DNA of 64,000 nt. It comes from Planotetraspora kaengkrachanensis (GTDB lineage: Bacteria; Actinomycetota; Actinomycetes; Streptosporangiales; Streptosporangiaceae). The stretch lies in contig NZ_BONV01000010.1 of assembly GCF_016862895.1 (NCBI RefSeq), positions 204,749 through 268,748 of the forward strand, in the 5' to 3' direction. Position numbers and translations under genes: made by a program. Of this stretch, positions 32,756-40,607 are shown piece after piece. Every line of letters begins with the position of its first letter. Within the stretch, counting starts at the first letter, position 1. Below the pieces are notes generated by a model, which made no database searches, was not told the origin of the DNA, and saw only the letters and a program-made list of their open reading frames with translations.

Positions 32756-33923
32756 CCGCCGCGACGAATTCGCGATCAGGCCGGCAGATGTCGAGCCACT
32801 CGCGTGTTTTCACGTCGACGTCCCGGCGGACGAGTGCGGAAACCATCTCCGCCGTGACCGGCGCGAGGGTGATTCCGAGGCCGCTGTGACCGGTGGCCGC
32901 CAGCACCCGCCCATGGGCGTCGGCGAAGCCCACGACCGGCCTGCTGTCCGAGGTGCCGGGGCGAAGACCCGCCCAGCGCCTCTCGATGGGCCAGGTCATG
33001 CTCTCGGGCAGGAGCGCCGCCACGCCCCTTATGATCTCGTCGCGCGCACGGTCGGTGACCTCGGTGTCGCTGACACGAGGCTCGTACGTGACTCCCGCGG
33101 CCACCCGCCCGTCATGGCGCGGCACGAGATACGGGAACGCCCTCAGGTCGCCCTTGATGATCTCGGCGTAGACGTGATGACGCAGCGGGTACGTGGTCGA
33201 GCCGGGAGGCCGCATGTCGAGGGCCTCACCCTTGATCGGGAAAAGGTGCTCGCGAATGTTCTCAGGCAGGAACCGGGCACTGTGGTGGCCTGCGGCCACG
33301 ACGACAGTGTCGGCCTCGATTCGGCCGCCCCCGCGGAGTTCGACGACGGCGCTCCGCGTCGTCGACGTCACCTTCTCCGCGCGGGAACCCACCTGGACCC
33401 GAGCCGGGCTCGATCCGGCCAGCAAGGTGTTCAGGGCGTGCATGAGCTCCCGGGGGTCGAGCGCCAACTCGTCGGGAAGCAGGAAGCCGCCGACGAGCGT
33501 CTCGCTGAGGAGCGGCTCCAATTGCCTGACCTCGGCGGCGGTCAGGGGCTCCACGGTGAAGGGCGATTTCGCCCACTTGGGCAGAACCTCGCTCTCCAGA
33601 TGCGTCATCGCCTCGTCGTCGAGCGCGACCTGGATGTCGCCGCCCTCCAGCAGATCGACGGGGACGCCCGACATCGAGATGATCTCTGCGAGCCAGTCGC
33701 GATAAATGTCGCGGCTGCGCTTGATGACCGTGCTGAGGGGCCCGAGGGCGGCGGGCTCCGTCTGAGTGAGGATGCCGCCCATCGCCGCGTCGGAGGCGCC
33801 GAGGCCGAGCCGAGGTCCGGATTCGAGGAGGACCACGCTCAGCCCGTCGGAACCGAGACGGTGAGCGATCGCACTCCCGATCACGCCGCCACCGATGATC
33901 GCGACATCGTAGGTCTCAGGCAC
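32718..33923 (-). CDS. FAD-dependent oxidoreductase, DadA/glycine-oxidase-like
   Basis: 401 residues. FAD dinucleotide motif AIIGGGVIGSAIAHRLGSDGL at the start; ADTVVVAAGHHS in the middle; GLRPGTSDSRPVVGFAD and LAATGHSGLGITLAPVTAEMV near the end are the classic DAO-family closing motifs. It probably oxidises an amino or imino acid or a similar amine with oxygen or a quinone; the substrate is unknown. No thiamine genes are adjacent, so ThiO is less likely. Start at ATG 33923; about 300 bases separate it from the divergent SDR gene. Confidence 0.87.
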   Translation of the reverse strand: MPETYDVAIIGGGVIGSAIAHRLGSDGLSVVLLESGPRLGLGASDAAMGGILTQTEPAALGPLSTVIKRSRDIYRDWLAEIISMSGVPVDLLEGGDIQVALDDEAMTHLESEVLPKWAKSPFTVEPLTAAEVRQLEPLLSETLVGGFLLPDELALDPRELMHALNTLLAGSSPARVQVGSRAEKVTSTTRSAVVELRGGGRIEADTVVVAAGHHSARFLPENIREHLFPIKGEALDMRPPGSTTYPLRHHVYAEIIKGDLRAFPYLVPRHDGRVAAGVTYEPRVSDTEVTDRARDEIIRGVAALLPESMTWPIERRWAGLRPGTSDSRPVVGFADAHGRVLAATGHSGLGITLAPVTAEMVSALVRRDVDVKTREWLDICRPDREFVAAASSAGTPAPTIL

Positions 33924-34222
33924 GCGCGCTCCTCAAGCTTCGCGATCCCCTCGCCTAATAACACAATAGGCGCAGCGGGGGCATCCAAGAAGGTCACAGA
34001 CGCGTGGCCTTGGCGGAACTGTACCGCGCGGGATCTTGAGGACGCGAGATAAAGCCAATTCCGGCCGTGGCGATCCGCCCGCTTCCTCCGCTGGCTTACT
34101 TCTCCATGATAAGCGCCTGAAAGACGCCCGAACCCCTCTCGCGCGAGTTGGCATTCTCATTGCTCTGCGAGTCCCACGCCATTTGCGACAATCAGGTTGA
34201 GTCTTCTCAAAAGGGAGCCGTC
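33924..34222. other. Divergent promoter region between FAD oxidoreductase and SDR
   Basis: 299 bases with no coding frame of merit. AAAGGGAG just before 34223 is the SDR ribosome site. I see no clear operator. Confidence 0.35.
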
Positions 34223-35014
34223 ATGGCGAAGACCGCGATCGTCACCGGAGGGTCGTCCGGAATCGGAAGAGCGCTCGCCGTCGAGTTGCTCCGCCTCGGC
34301 GTCGACGTCACCATCGCCGACATCGCGGACGCCGAGTCCACGGCCGGTGAACTCGGCTGCGCCGGCGCCCGCCTGGACGTCACCGACGCGGCGGCCGTTG
34401 CGGACCTCGTCCGAGGCGTCAAGGCGGACCGGGGACGGCTGGACTTCATGTTCAACAACGCCGGCATCGCGGTCGCAGGCCGTACCGACGAGCTGACCCT
34501 CGACCACTGGAACCGCATGATCGACGTCAACCTGCGCGGAGTGGTGCACGGTGTCCACGCGGCGTACCCGATCATGGTCGAGCAGGGCTTCGGGTACATC
34601 GTCAACACCGCCTCCCTGGCCGGGCTGATCCCCGCGCCGCTGATGTTGCCGTACACCACGACCAAGCACGCCGTCGTCGGCCTGACCCTGGCCCTTCGGG
34701 TGGAGGCGGCGGCGCACGGGGTCAAGGTCAGTGCGATCTGCCCCGGCTTCGTCGACACGCCGCTGCTCGACCACGCCAACCCGGGCCTGCCGCAGACCGA
34801 GATCGGCCGCCTGGCCCGCACGATCGGCGTCCGGGTGCAGAAGCGGCTCTACTCCCCTGAGGCCGTGGCTCGCGACGTCGTCCACGGCATGGGGCGGGAC
34901 CGGGCGCTCATCGTGGTGCCGACGTTCGCCAGGCGAGCGTGGAGTCTCGTACGGCTCTCGCCGGACCTGGCCATCCGCGTCACCCGTCAAGCCACCCGCC
35001 GCGCCCTCCCCTGA
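34223..35014 (+). CDS. Short-chain dehydrogenase/reductase
   Basis: 263 residues from ATG 34223, preceded by AAAGGGAG; the frame is open further upstream without a better site. Classical SDR: cofactor loop VTGGSSGIGRALA, acidic residue VTIADIAD suggesting NAD preference, FNNAGIAV, catalytic Ser in NTASLAGL, YTTTKHA (YxxxK), and CPGFVDTPLL. The C-terminus has an Arg-rich helix (FARRAWSLVRLSPDLAIRV) that may touch membrane. Substrate unknown. Confidence 0.9.
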   Translation: MAKTAIVTGGSSGIGRALAVELLRLGVDVTIADIADAESTAGELGCAGARLDVTDAAAVADLVRGVKADRGRLDFMFNNAGIAVAGRTDELTLDHWNRMIDVNLRGVVHGVHAAYPIMVEQGFGYIVNTASLAGLIPAPLMLPYTTTKHAVVGLTLALRVEAAAHGVKVSAICPGFVDTPLLDHANPGLPQTEIGRLARTIGVRVQKRLYSPEAVARDVVHGMGRDRALIVVPTFARRAWSLVRLSPDLAIRVTRQATRRALP

Positions 35015-35061
35015 CCCCCTCGGCCCCCTCGGGTGACCCCCGGTGGGGATTCCCCGGGGTG

Positions 35062-35421
35062 GTGATCATGCACACCTCCGGTCGAATACGCGCTGAGCTG
35101 CGCCAACCCTTTTCGTGATCATGCACAGATTCGGCGAAACATTTGTTGAACAGCCACGACGCGTTCCGTGATCATGCAGTCGGCCGTCCGAGCAGGGCCC
35201 GCCCCCGGGGCGGGAGTAGTGGTGTGGCCGGATCTTCGCAGGCGAGGCGGTGCATGATCTACCGACCACGACATCACCGGTCAGTAGGGGTGCCGACGAA
35301 TCCGCACATGATCACGCATCACATCGCAGCAGGTCGGCGCGCATGGCGCCGAAACCGTGCATGATCACGAGACCGGTTTCGCGGGGTCGCACGCCATGAT
35401 CACGAACCTGTGCATGATCAC
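35062..35421. repeat. Two opposed blocks of a 53-bp-phased GTGCATGATCAC repeat
   Basis: Left block, reverse orientation (GTGATCATGCAC): 35062-35073 and 35115-35126 exact, 35168-35179 with one change; starts 53 bases apart. Right block, forward: 35250-35261 and 35304-35315 (two changes each), 35357-35368 and 35410-35421 exact; starts 54, 53 and 53 apart. An extra partial core CATGATCAC begins at 35395. Sequence between cores is more variable but shares GGTCG-type text and ACCGAAAC/ACGAACCT just before the 12-mer, so the unit is a diverged 53-bp repeat. 53 bp is five helical turns. Confidence 0.85.
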
Positions 35422-35620
35422 ACCAAGGGGGTCAGAGTCACCGCCGGAGGGTCGAACGCCGACCTGCCCAACCCTCCGCACGGCTCAGAAATTTTCGGAT
35501 CTTGTCCGAATGTTTCATAACCCGGACAATAGATAGGCACCGTGACATCGTCAAGAGGCACCGTGGGAGCGATCCCGCCACATGATCCCATCACGCAGGC
35601 CGTACCCTGCGACAAGTCCG

Positions 35621-35634
35621 CCGAAAGTTTTCGG
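35621..35634 (+). promoter_or_regulatory. CCGAAAGTTTTCGG inverted repeat upstream of LacI gene
   Basis: Arms CGAAA / TTTCG (2-base centre) end 14 bases before the LacI start codon. CGAA-N-TTCG type boxes are known targets of Streptomyces LacI regulators of sugar genes, so this is a candidate autoregulatory operator. A second ATTTTCGGATCTTGTCCGAAT element is at 35491-35511 (arms TCGGA / TCCGA). Confidence 0.5.
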
Positions 35635-35648
35635 ATACGCTCTGACGC

Positions 35649-36659
35649 ATGCCAGCAAAAAGGCGGGTGACGATCGCCCTCATCGCACAAGAGGCCGGAG
35701 TCTCCGTACCGACCGTCTCCAAAGTGATCAACGGGCGTCCCGAGGTCGCCCCGGACACCCGGCAGCGCGTCGAGCGCCTGCTGCACAAACACGGCTACCA
35801 GCGGCGAACTGGCCAGGGTGACGGCCCGGTGGGCCTCCTCGACCTGGTCTTCGCCGAGATCGAGAGCCCATGGGCGATGGAACTGGTCAAGGGTGCCGAG
35901 ACCACGGCCCACGAAGCCGGCGCGAGCGTCGTCGTCTCGGTCCTGCACACCCACGCCGGTCCCGGTCGTGACTGGCTTGAGCGCATCGCGGCACGGCGGA
36001 CCGACGGTGTGATCATCGTCGGCTCGCGGCTCTCCGTCAGGCAGCAGGGGCAGCTCAGCGCCCGTTCGATACCTTTCGTCGTCGTCGACCCGGAGGGTGA
36101 GCCCGCGCCCGGCGTGGCATCCGTCGGCGCAACCAACTGGCACGGAGGGCTCGCCGCCACCCGTCACCTCATCGGCCTCGGGCACACGAGGATCGGCATG
36201 ATCGGCGGGCCGACCGACATGTTGTGCAGCCGGGCCAGGATCGACGGCTATCGCGCCGCACTGGAGACCGCGGGCCTCAACCTCGATCCCGAGCTCATCC
36301 GGAACGGCGACTTCCTGGTCAACTCCGGCCACGACCACGGTCACGGCCTGTTGTCGCTGCCCGATCCGCCCACCGCCATCTTCGCCGGAAGCGACCTGCA
36401 GGCGTTCGGCGTGTTCGAGGCCGCCCGCCAGCGCGGCCTGCGCGTACCCCAGGACCTGAGCGTCGTCGGCTTCGACGACCTGCCGCTCGCGCGGTCGGCC
36501 TGGCCGCCGCTGACCACTGTCCGGCAGCCGCTCCAGGAGATGGCCGCGCTCGCGGCCCGCATGGTGCTCGCGATGGGGCGCGGTGAGGGGACCGAGGCGC
36601 CACGCGTCGAGTTGGCGACCGACCTCGTCATCCGTGAAAGCACCGAACCGCCACGCTGA
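35649..36659 (+). CDS. LacI-family transcriptional regulator
   Basis: 336 residues. The helix-turn-helix VTIALIAQEAGVSVPTVSKVINGRPEV with hinge helix VERLLHKHGYQR is typical; the rest is a periplasmic-binding-protein-like effector domain (VGLLDLVFAEIESPWAMELV, GHTRIGMIGGP, AIFAGSDLQAFGVFEAARQRGLRVPQDLSVVGFDD). It is closest in style to regulators of xyloside or other sugar uptake, but no sugar transporter or glycosidase lies in the window, so its targets are probably elsewhere. Candidate operator CCGAAAGTTTTCGG lies just upstream. Confidence 0.9.
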   Translation: MPAKRRVTIALIAQEAGVSVPTVSKVINGRPEVAPDTRQRVERLLHKHGYQRRTGQGDGPVGLLDLVFAEIESPWAMELVKGAETTAHEAGASVVVSVLHTHAGPGRDWLERIAARRTDGVIIVGSRLSVRQQGQLSARSIPFVVVDPEGEPAPGVASVGATNWHGGLAATRHLIGLGHTRIGMIGGPTDMLCSRARIDGYRAALETAGLNLDPELIRNGDFLVNSGHDHGHGLLSLPDPPTAIFAGSDLQAFGVFEAARQRGLRVPQDLSVVGFDDLPLARSAWPPLTTVRQPLQEMAALAARMVLAMGRGEGTEAPRVELATDLVIRESTEPPR

Positions 36660-36983
36660 CGATTCCGCGGGGACCACGAGAACCCCTCGAAAACACCCAC
36701 ACGCTGCGGAAATCCCGATAGGGAATTCCCGTCACGGTGACGACCCGCTTGTACGGCCGTGGCCGTGCGAGCGGAGGGGCGGCGTCCGGCAAGAAGGCGT
36801 CCCGCAGGAAGCCGTGCCGAGGGCAGCGGAGGGGCGCCGGCTGGGAGCCGGGAATCCACGGCCCCGACCCAGGTGTTCCGGCTCGACCAGCTTCATTCGC
36901 GTTCGAGCCGTTTGCTCGGACCGCGTACCGTTCACGCTATCGTTTCTGCGAAATTGCAGGGTTTCGTGAAACGGGGCTGACGG
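36660..36983. other. 324-base region before the S33 hydrolase, with GTTTCGTGAAAC palindrome
   Basis: No gene seen. GTTTC-GT-GAAAC (36961-36972) lies 11 bases before the TTG start, and a weaker copy GTTTC-TGC-GAAAT is at 36942-36954. Both resemble LacI-type boxes and could link this gene to the regulator upstream. Confidence 0.4.
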
Positions 36984-39317
36984 TTGCAGGGCGTACGTGG
37001 AGCGGCCGTCACGGCGTTTGTCGCGGCATTTGTTCTGACTCTTCTCGGTGTTCCGGGCGCACAGGCGGACGCGGGCACCACGCGGGCCGTGGCCGCCCCC
37101 ACACCGCAGGTCAGCGCCACACCGCACATCAGCACAACACCGCCGGTCACCCCCACGCCGGCGACCACACCCCGGTCCACCGGCCGGGCCACGCCACATG
37201 CCACCAGCAGCGCGGCCCGGACCGCACGCCCGCGTACGCGGACCGCTCAGACGATGCCCAAGGCGTCCGGCACCACTGCCGCGGCGCAGGCCAGGGTCGA
37301 GCAGCGGCCCTGCCCCCTGCGGCTTCCGGCGGGAACCCTCTGCGGGGTCCTCGTCGTTCCCGAACGGCGCGACCTGCCGTCCGGAAGGACCATCAAGGTC
37401 GGCTATGCCGTCCACTACGCGGAGGGACCCGCTCGCAAGGCCGACCCGGTCGTCTACATGGGCGGCGGACCGGGTGCGTCGTCGGAGCAGGTGATCCCGT
37501 TCCTCGCGGGGATGTTGCCCGACCGTGACGTCGTCGCGATCGAGCAGCGCGGCGGTCAGTACTCTGAACCGCGCCTGCAGTGCCCGGAGATCGCCAAGAG
37601 TCTCGTCCAGGTGCTCCAGACCACCGGCCAGGCCGCGCAGGAGAACGCGCTGCTGGCCGAGAACGGCCTCGCCTGCCGGACCCGCCTGGCGCAACAGGTC
37701 TCGCTCGCCGGCTACCGGACCTCCGAGATCGCCGCCGATGTGGTCGATCTCCGTAAGGCGCTCGGGTATCCGAAGTGGAACCTGCTGGGCGTCAGCTACT
37801 CCACCCGCGTGATGCTCCAGGTCGCGGCCCGTGACCCGCAGGGAACCCGGAGCGTCGTGCTCGACTCCCTGGCCCCGGGCCGGGTGGGGCCTGACGGCGA
37901 CGGCTGGCCCCGGCTCGCCGCGACCATCGCGAAGCTGGGCATCACCGCGCGCTTCGACGCGATGGTCGCGCGGTTGAACGCGAAGCCGGTCTCGCTCACC
38001 ACCCGTGACCCGCTGACGGGCGGCGAGGTCACCCTGGTCCTCGACGGGGCGGACGCGGCCACGATCCTGGCGGAGTCCCTCCAGGAACCCGGAGTGATCC
38101 CGATCATCCCCGCCCTCGTCGACGGCGTCGCCGGCGGTCGCACCGCGCTGCTTCAAGCCCTCGTGGACGGCGTGGGAGACGAACTCTCGTCGCACGAGTG
38201 GGGGCTCTACTACGCGGTCAAGTGCCAGGACCAGCGGCCGGCCGCGCCGCAACAAGGGACCCGGCCGCTGTTCACCGACTCCGCCGACGCCGCGGTGTGC
38301 TCCGCGTGGCCCGCGCCTGAGAAGACGGCGGTCGCCTCGCCCTCGACCGGTACGGCCGCGACCGGCACGAAGTCAGGCACCGGCGGCAAGACCGCCGACC
38401 GCGCGAACGCGGCCGACGGCAAGGGCACGACCGGCGGTCCCCAGGCCGGCACTCCCCAGAGTGAGACTCCCAAGGCCGGAAACACCGGGGGCCAGACGTC
38501 CCAGAGCCAGACTCCTCAGGACAAGACTTCTCAGAACAAGACTTCGCAGAACCGGACGCCGGGCAACCGGACTCCGGGGGCTCGTACGACGCCCGGGACG
38601 ACCGGATCCGCCAACACGCGCGGGACCGGACGAGCCGGCCGGGCCAAGCCCACGGCTCCCCGCACTGCGCCCGCACGCAAGCCGGGCATCACCGCGCCGG
38701 TCCTGGTCGTGGGCGGCCAGTTCGACGCCACCACCCCTCCCGAGGCCGCCCGCGAGACGGCGCTGCGCACGCCGTCCGCTCGCTTCGTCGAGTTCGCCGG
38801 CGTGGGCCACGGAGTGATGTTCAGCAGCCGGTGCAGCCAGCGTACGATCGCGGCGTTCGTCGACGATCCCGCCGCGAGCGCGCCCTGCGACCCGGCTGAA
38901 CCCCCCCGGCCGATGGTCCGTCCTGACACGATCCTCCTCACCTCGTCCGCGTACGAGATCGCGAAGCATCCCGTCCTGCTGATTCCAATGGCCGGTTTCG
39001 CCCTCGTGTCGCTCCTCCAGTTGCTTCTCGGCCTGGTGGCGCTGGTCCGGCGCCGCGGCGACTGGCTCGCCGTCCTCGGCGGCCTGCTGGGAGTGGCGTT
39101 CACCGTGCTCGTCGTCCACAGCCTGCGCGGCTTCTCCGTGACGGCGTTGTCGATCGGGCTGCCGAAGGAAGTCCCCTGGTACGGCCTGATCGCCGTGGCC
39201 GCCTGGCTGGTGTCCACCGTGTCCGCGTTCCGGCTGCGGGCCCACACGTTCGCGATCATCCCGTGCCTTGCCGGGCTGGCCTACATCACCTGGATGTACG
39301 GCTGGCTGGTGGCCTGA
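36984..39317 (+). CDS. Secreted/membrane alpha/beta hydrolase (S33 tripeptidyl aminopeptidase-like) with low-complexity insert
   Basis: 777 residues from TTG 36984. Signal-like helix (AAVTAFVAAFVLTLLGVPGAQA), a Thr/Pro-rich stretch to about 95, then an S33 hydrolase: VYMGGGPGASSEQ oxyanion region, GVSYST (Ser271), GGQFDATTP (Asp581), GVGHGVM (His609). Between the core and the Asp lies an insert of about 125 residues (445-569) made of Ser, Thr, Gln, Lys and Pro repeats such as SQNKTSQNRTPGNRTPG. Four membrane helices close the protein (from about 664). It would cleave peptides outside the cell while staying membrane-bound. Confidence 0.85.
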   Translation: MQGVRGAAVTAFVAAFVLTLLGVPGAQADAGTTRAVAAPTPQVSATPHISTTPPVTPTPATTPRSTGRATPHATSSAARTARPRTRTAQTMPKASGTTAAAQARVEQRPCPLRLPAGTLCGVLVVPERRDLPSGRTIKVGYAVHYAEGPARKADPVVYMGGGPGASSEQVIPFLAGMLPDRDVVAIEQRGGQYSEPRLQCPEIAKSLVQVLQTTGQAAQENALLAENGLACRTRLAQQVSLAGYRTSEIAADVVDLRKALGYPKWNLLGVSYSTRVMLQVAARDPQGTRSVVLDSLAPGRVGPDGDGWPRLAATIAKLGITARFDAMVARLNAKPVSLTTRDPLTGGEVTLVLDGADAATILAESLQEPGVIPIIPALVDGVAGGRTALLQALVDGVGDELSSHEWGLYYAVKCQDQRPAAPQQGTRPLFTDSADAAVCSAWPAPEKTAVASPSTGTAATGTKSGTGGKTADRANAADGKGTTGGPQAGTPQSETPKAGNTGGQTSQSQTPQDKTSQNKTSQNRTPGNRTPGARTTPGTTGSANTRGTGRAGRAKPTAPRTAPARKPGITAPVLVVGGQFDATTPPEAARETALRTPSARFVEFAGVGHGVMFSSRCSQRTIAAFVDDPAASAPCDPAEPPRPMVRPDTILLTSSAYEIAKHPVLLIPMAGFALVSLLQLLLGLVALVRRRGDWLAVLGGLLGVAFTVLVVHSLRGFSVTALSIGLPKEVPWYGLIAVAAWLVSTVSAFRLRAHTFAIIPCLAGLAYITWMYGWLVA

Positions 39318-39374
39318 CGCGTCAGCGTCGCGGGGCAGGGCGATGCGGACCTACGGCCCCTCGGCGCATGTTTA

Positions 39375-39545
39375 GTGCATGATCACGCTTGCAGTTCGCC
39401 CAGGTCGCACGGGGTATCACCGAACCCGTGCATGATCACGCTCACAGATCGCCCAGGTCGCAGGGCGTGCCACCGAGCCCGTGCATGATCACGCCGTGCG
39501 GTCACGCTGGCCGGACGGCATGACCGCGAACCTGTGCATGATCAC
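39375..39545 (+). repeat. Four GTGCATGATCAC copies at exact 53-bp spacing
   Basis: Perfect 12-mers start at 39375, 39428, 39481 and 39534, each 53 bases after the last. The 41-base spacers of the first two units are clearly alike (both contain TCGCCCAGGTCGCA and end near CACCGAACCC / CACCGAGCCC); the third is diverged but ends ACCGCGAACCT. Same repeat family as 35062-35421, here in one orientation. Confidence 0.88.
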
Positions 39546-39611
39546 CCCAAAATCAACATGATCGCCGCCAAGTTAAGGGGGGCTTAAGGGGGGATCAAGG
39601 GCACAACTATC

Positions 39612-39624
39612 AGGAAAGTTTCCT
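39612..39624. promoter_or_regulatory. AGGAAAGTTTCCT palindrome
   Basis: Perfect 13-bp palindrome 12 bases upstream of the TTGACG -35 element. Boxes of this form are, from memory, frequent upstream of secreted-enzyme genes in actinomycetes; here it may control the promoter that follows. Confidence 0.45.
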
Positions 39625-39636
39625 TATAGAGAGCGT

Positions 39637-39666
39637 TGACGGGCCTGGTCGTACGGGCTTACTTTC
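39637..39666 (+). promoter_or_regulatory. Promoter TTGACG - 18 bp - TACTTT
   Basis: Near-consensus -35 hexamer (39637-39642... as TTGACG in GCGTTGACGGG) followed after about 18 bases by TACTTT. Transcription would start near 39675, more than 350 bases before copC, leaving a long leader that contains a strong hairpin at 39805-39836. Confidence 0.5.
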
Positions 39667-39804
39667 CGATCAACCCCCTGGTGGCCCCACACGGCCATCC
39701 CCCGACATGCCCGCCGCCACGGGTGACCCACCCTCACGGCGGGCGGACGCCCTCCGGGCCGCGCGAGACCGGTGACGCTCACGTGGCCCGGAGCCCCCGG
39801 CCGG

Positions 39805-39836
39805 TGCCCGGCGATCCTGCGACGGATCGCCGGGCA
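39805..39836 (+). terminator. Perfect 13-bp hairpin in the copC leader
   Basis: Arms TGCCCGGCGATCC / GGATCGCCGGGCA around the loop TGCGAC. With the promoter at 39637-39666 it would give a short RNA of about 160 bases, or act as an attenuator ahead of copCD. No long T-run follows. Confidence 0.5.
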
Positions 39837-40031
39837 TCGGTGTTCACGCCGGCGGCCCCGGGCCCCTGGCGTCGGCGCGCACGATCAGTGGGACCATGGC
39901 TGGAACCCACGACTCACCCACATTCACCCGAATTTACGAAGACTCACCGGGTCTCGCCGAGGCCCGCGAAGCGGAGGTCGACTCAGGTGTTCCAGGTCGC
40001 GCGTGCCGGGGCGTCCGGCCGCAGCCCGATC

Positions 40032-40607
40032 ATGCGCGTGGCCGCCGTCGCGCTGGTCGCATGTGCCGCCACCCTGCTGATCGCGACGCCCGCGCGGGCG
40101 CACAACGTGCTGATCGGCAGTGATCCCCGGCAAGGGGCGGTGCTCGCGACCATGCCAGGGAAGGTGACCCTGACCTTCGACCAGGCCGTCCGGCGCGACT
40201 TCGCGCGGATCGCCGTGACGGGCCCCGACGGAGCCCGCTACGAGCAGGGCGAGGTGGGTGTCAGCGGCGACGACATCTTCGTCGCCCTCCGCGGCCAGGG
40301 TCCGTCGGGGACGTACAGCATCGGTTACCGGATCGTCTCCAACGACGGTCATCCCGTCACGGGCACCGTCTCCTTCACCGTCGGGAGCGGGGCGGGCGGC
40401 CAGACCGGCGCCGGCGCGGGCCTCCCCGGCTCTGGAACGACCATGGGGCCCGCGACGGGGCCTCCCGCGGCATCCGGCGTCGCACCGCCCGTGAGCGCCT
40501 CCAGCGGCGCCTGGGTGTGGGGCCTGCTGGCCGCCACCGCTGCACTGCTCGCCCTGGCCGCCTTCGGGCTCATGCGGCACGACCGGCGCGTGGGGAGCGG
40601 CGCATGA
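40032..40607 (+). CDS. copC: Copper resistance protein CopC-like
   Basis: 191 residues from ATG 40032; GTG 39985 upstream in frame would give a longer N-terminus. A signal peptide ends in TPARA, leaving His at the mature N-terminus (HNVLIGSDPRQGAVL), which is the copper-binding position in CopC. The beta-barrel domain follows: VTLTFDQAVRRDFARIAVTG, GTYSIGYRIVSNDGHPVTGTVSFTV with the second His. A Gly/Ala/Pro linker and a C-terminal membrane helix (WVWGLLAATAALLALAAFGLM) anchor it outside the membrane. Stop overlaps copD (ATGA). Confidence 0.9.
   Translation: MRVAAVALVACAATLLIATPARAHNVLIGSDPRQGAVLATMPGKVTLTFDQAVRRDFARIAVTGPDGARYEQGEVGVSGDDIFVALRGQGPSGTYSIGYRIVSNDGHPVTGTVSFTVGSGAGGQTGAGAGLPGSGTTMGPATGPPAASGVAPPVSASSGAWVWGLLAATAALLALAAFGLMRHDRRVGSGA

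Noticed and set aside
35062..35421. Possible CRISPR array
   Set aside because: The conserved part is only 12 bases, spacers are themselves similar to each other, orientation flips in the middle, and no cas gene is present.
35062..35421. Mirror symmetry of the two repeat blocks about 35241
   Set aside because: Two opposed blocks with the same period are always symmetric about their midpoint, so this carries no extra information.
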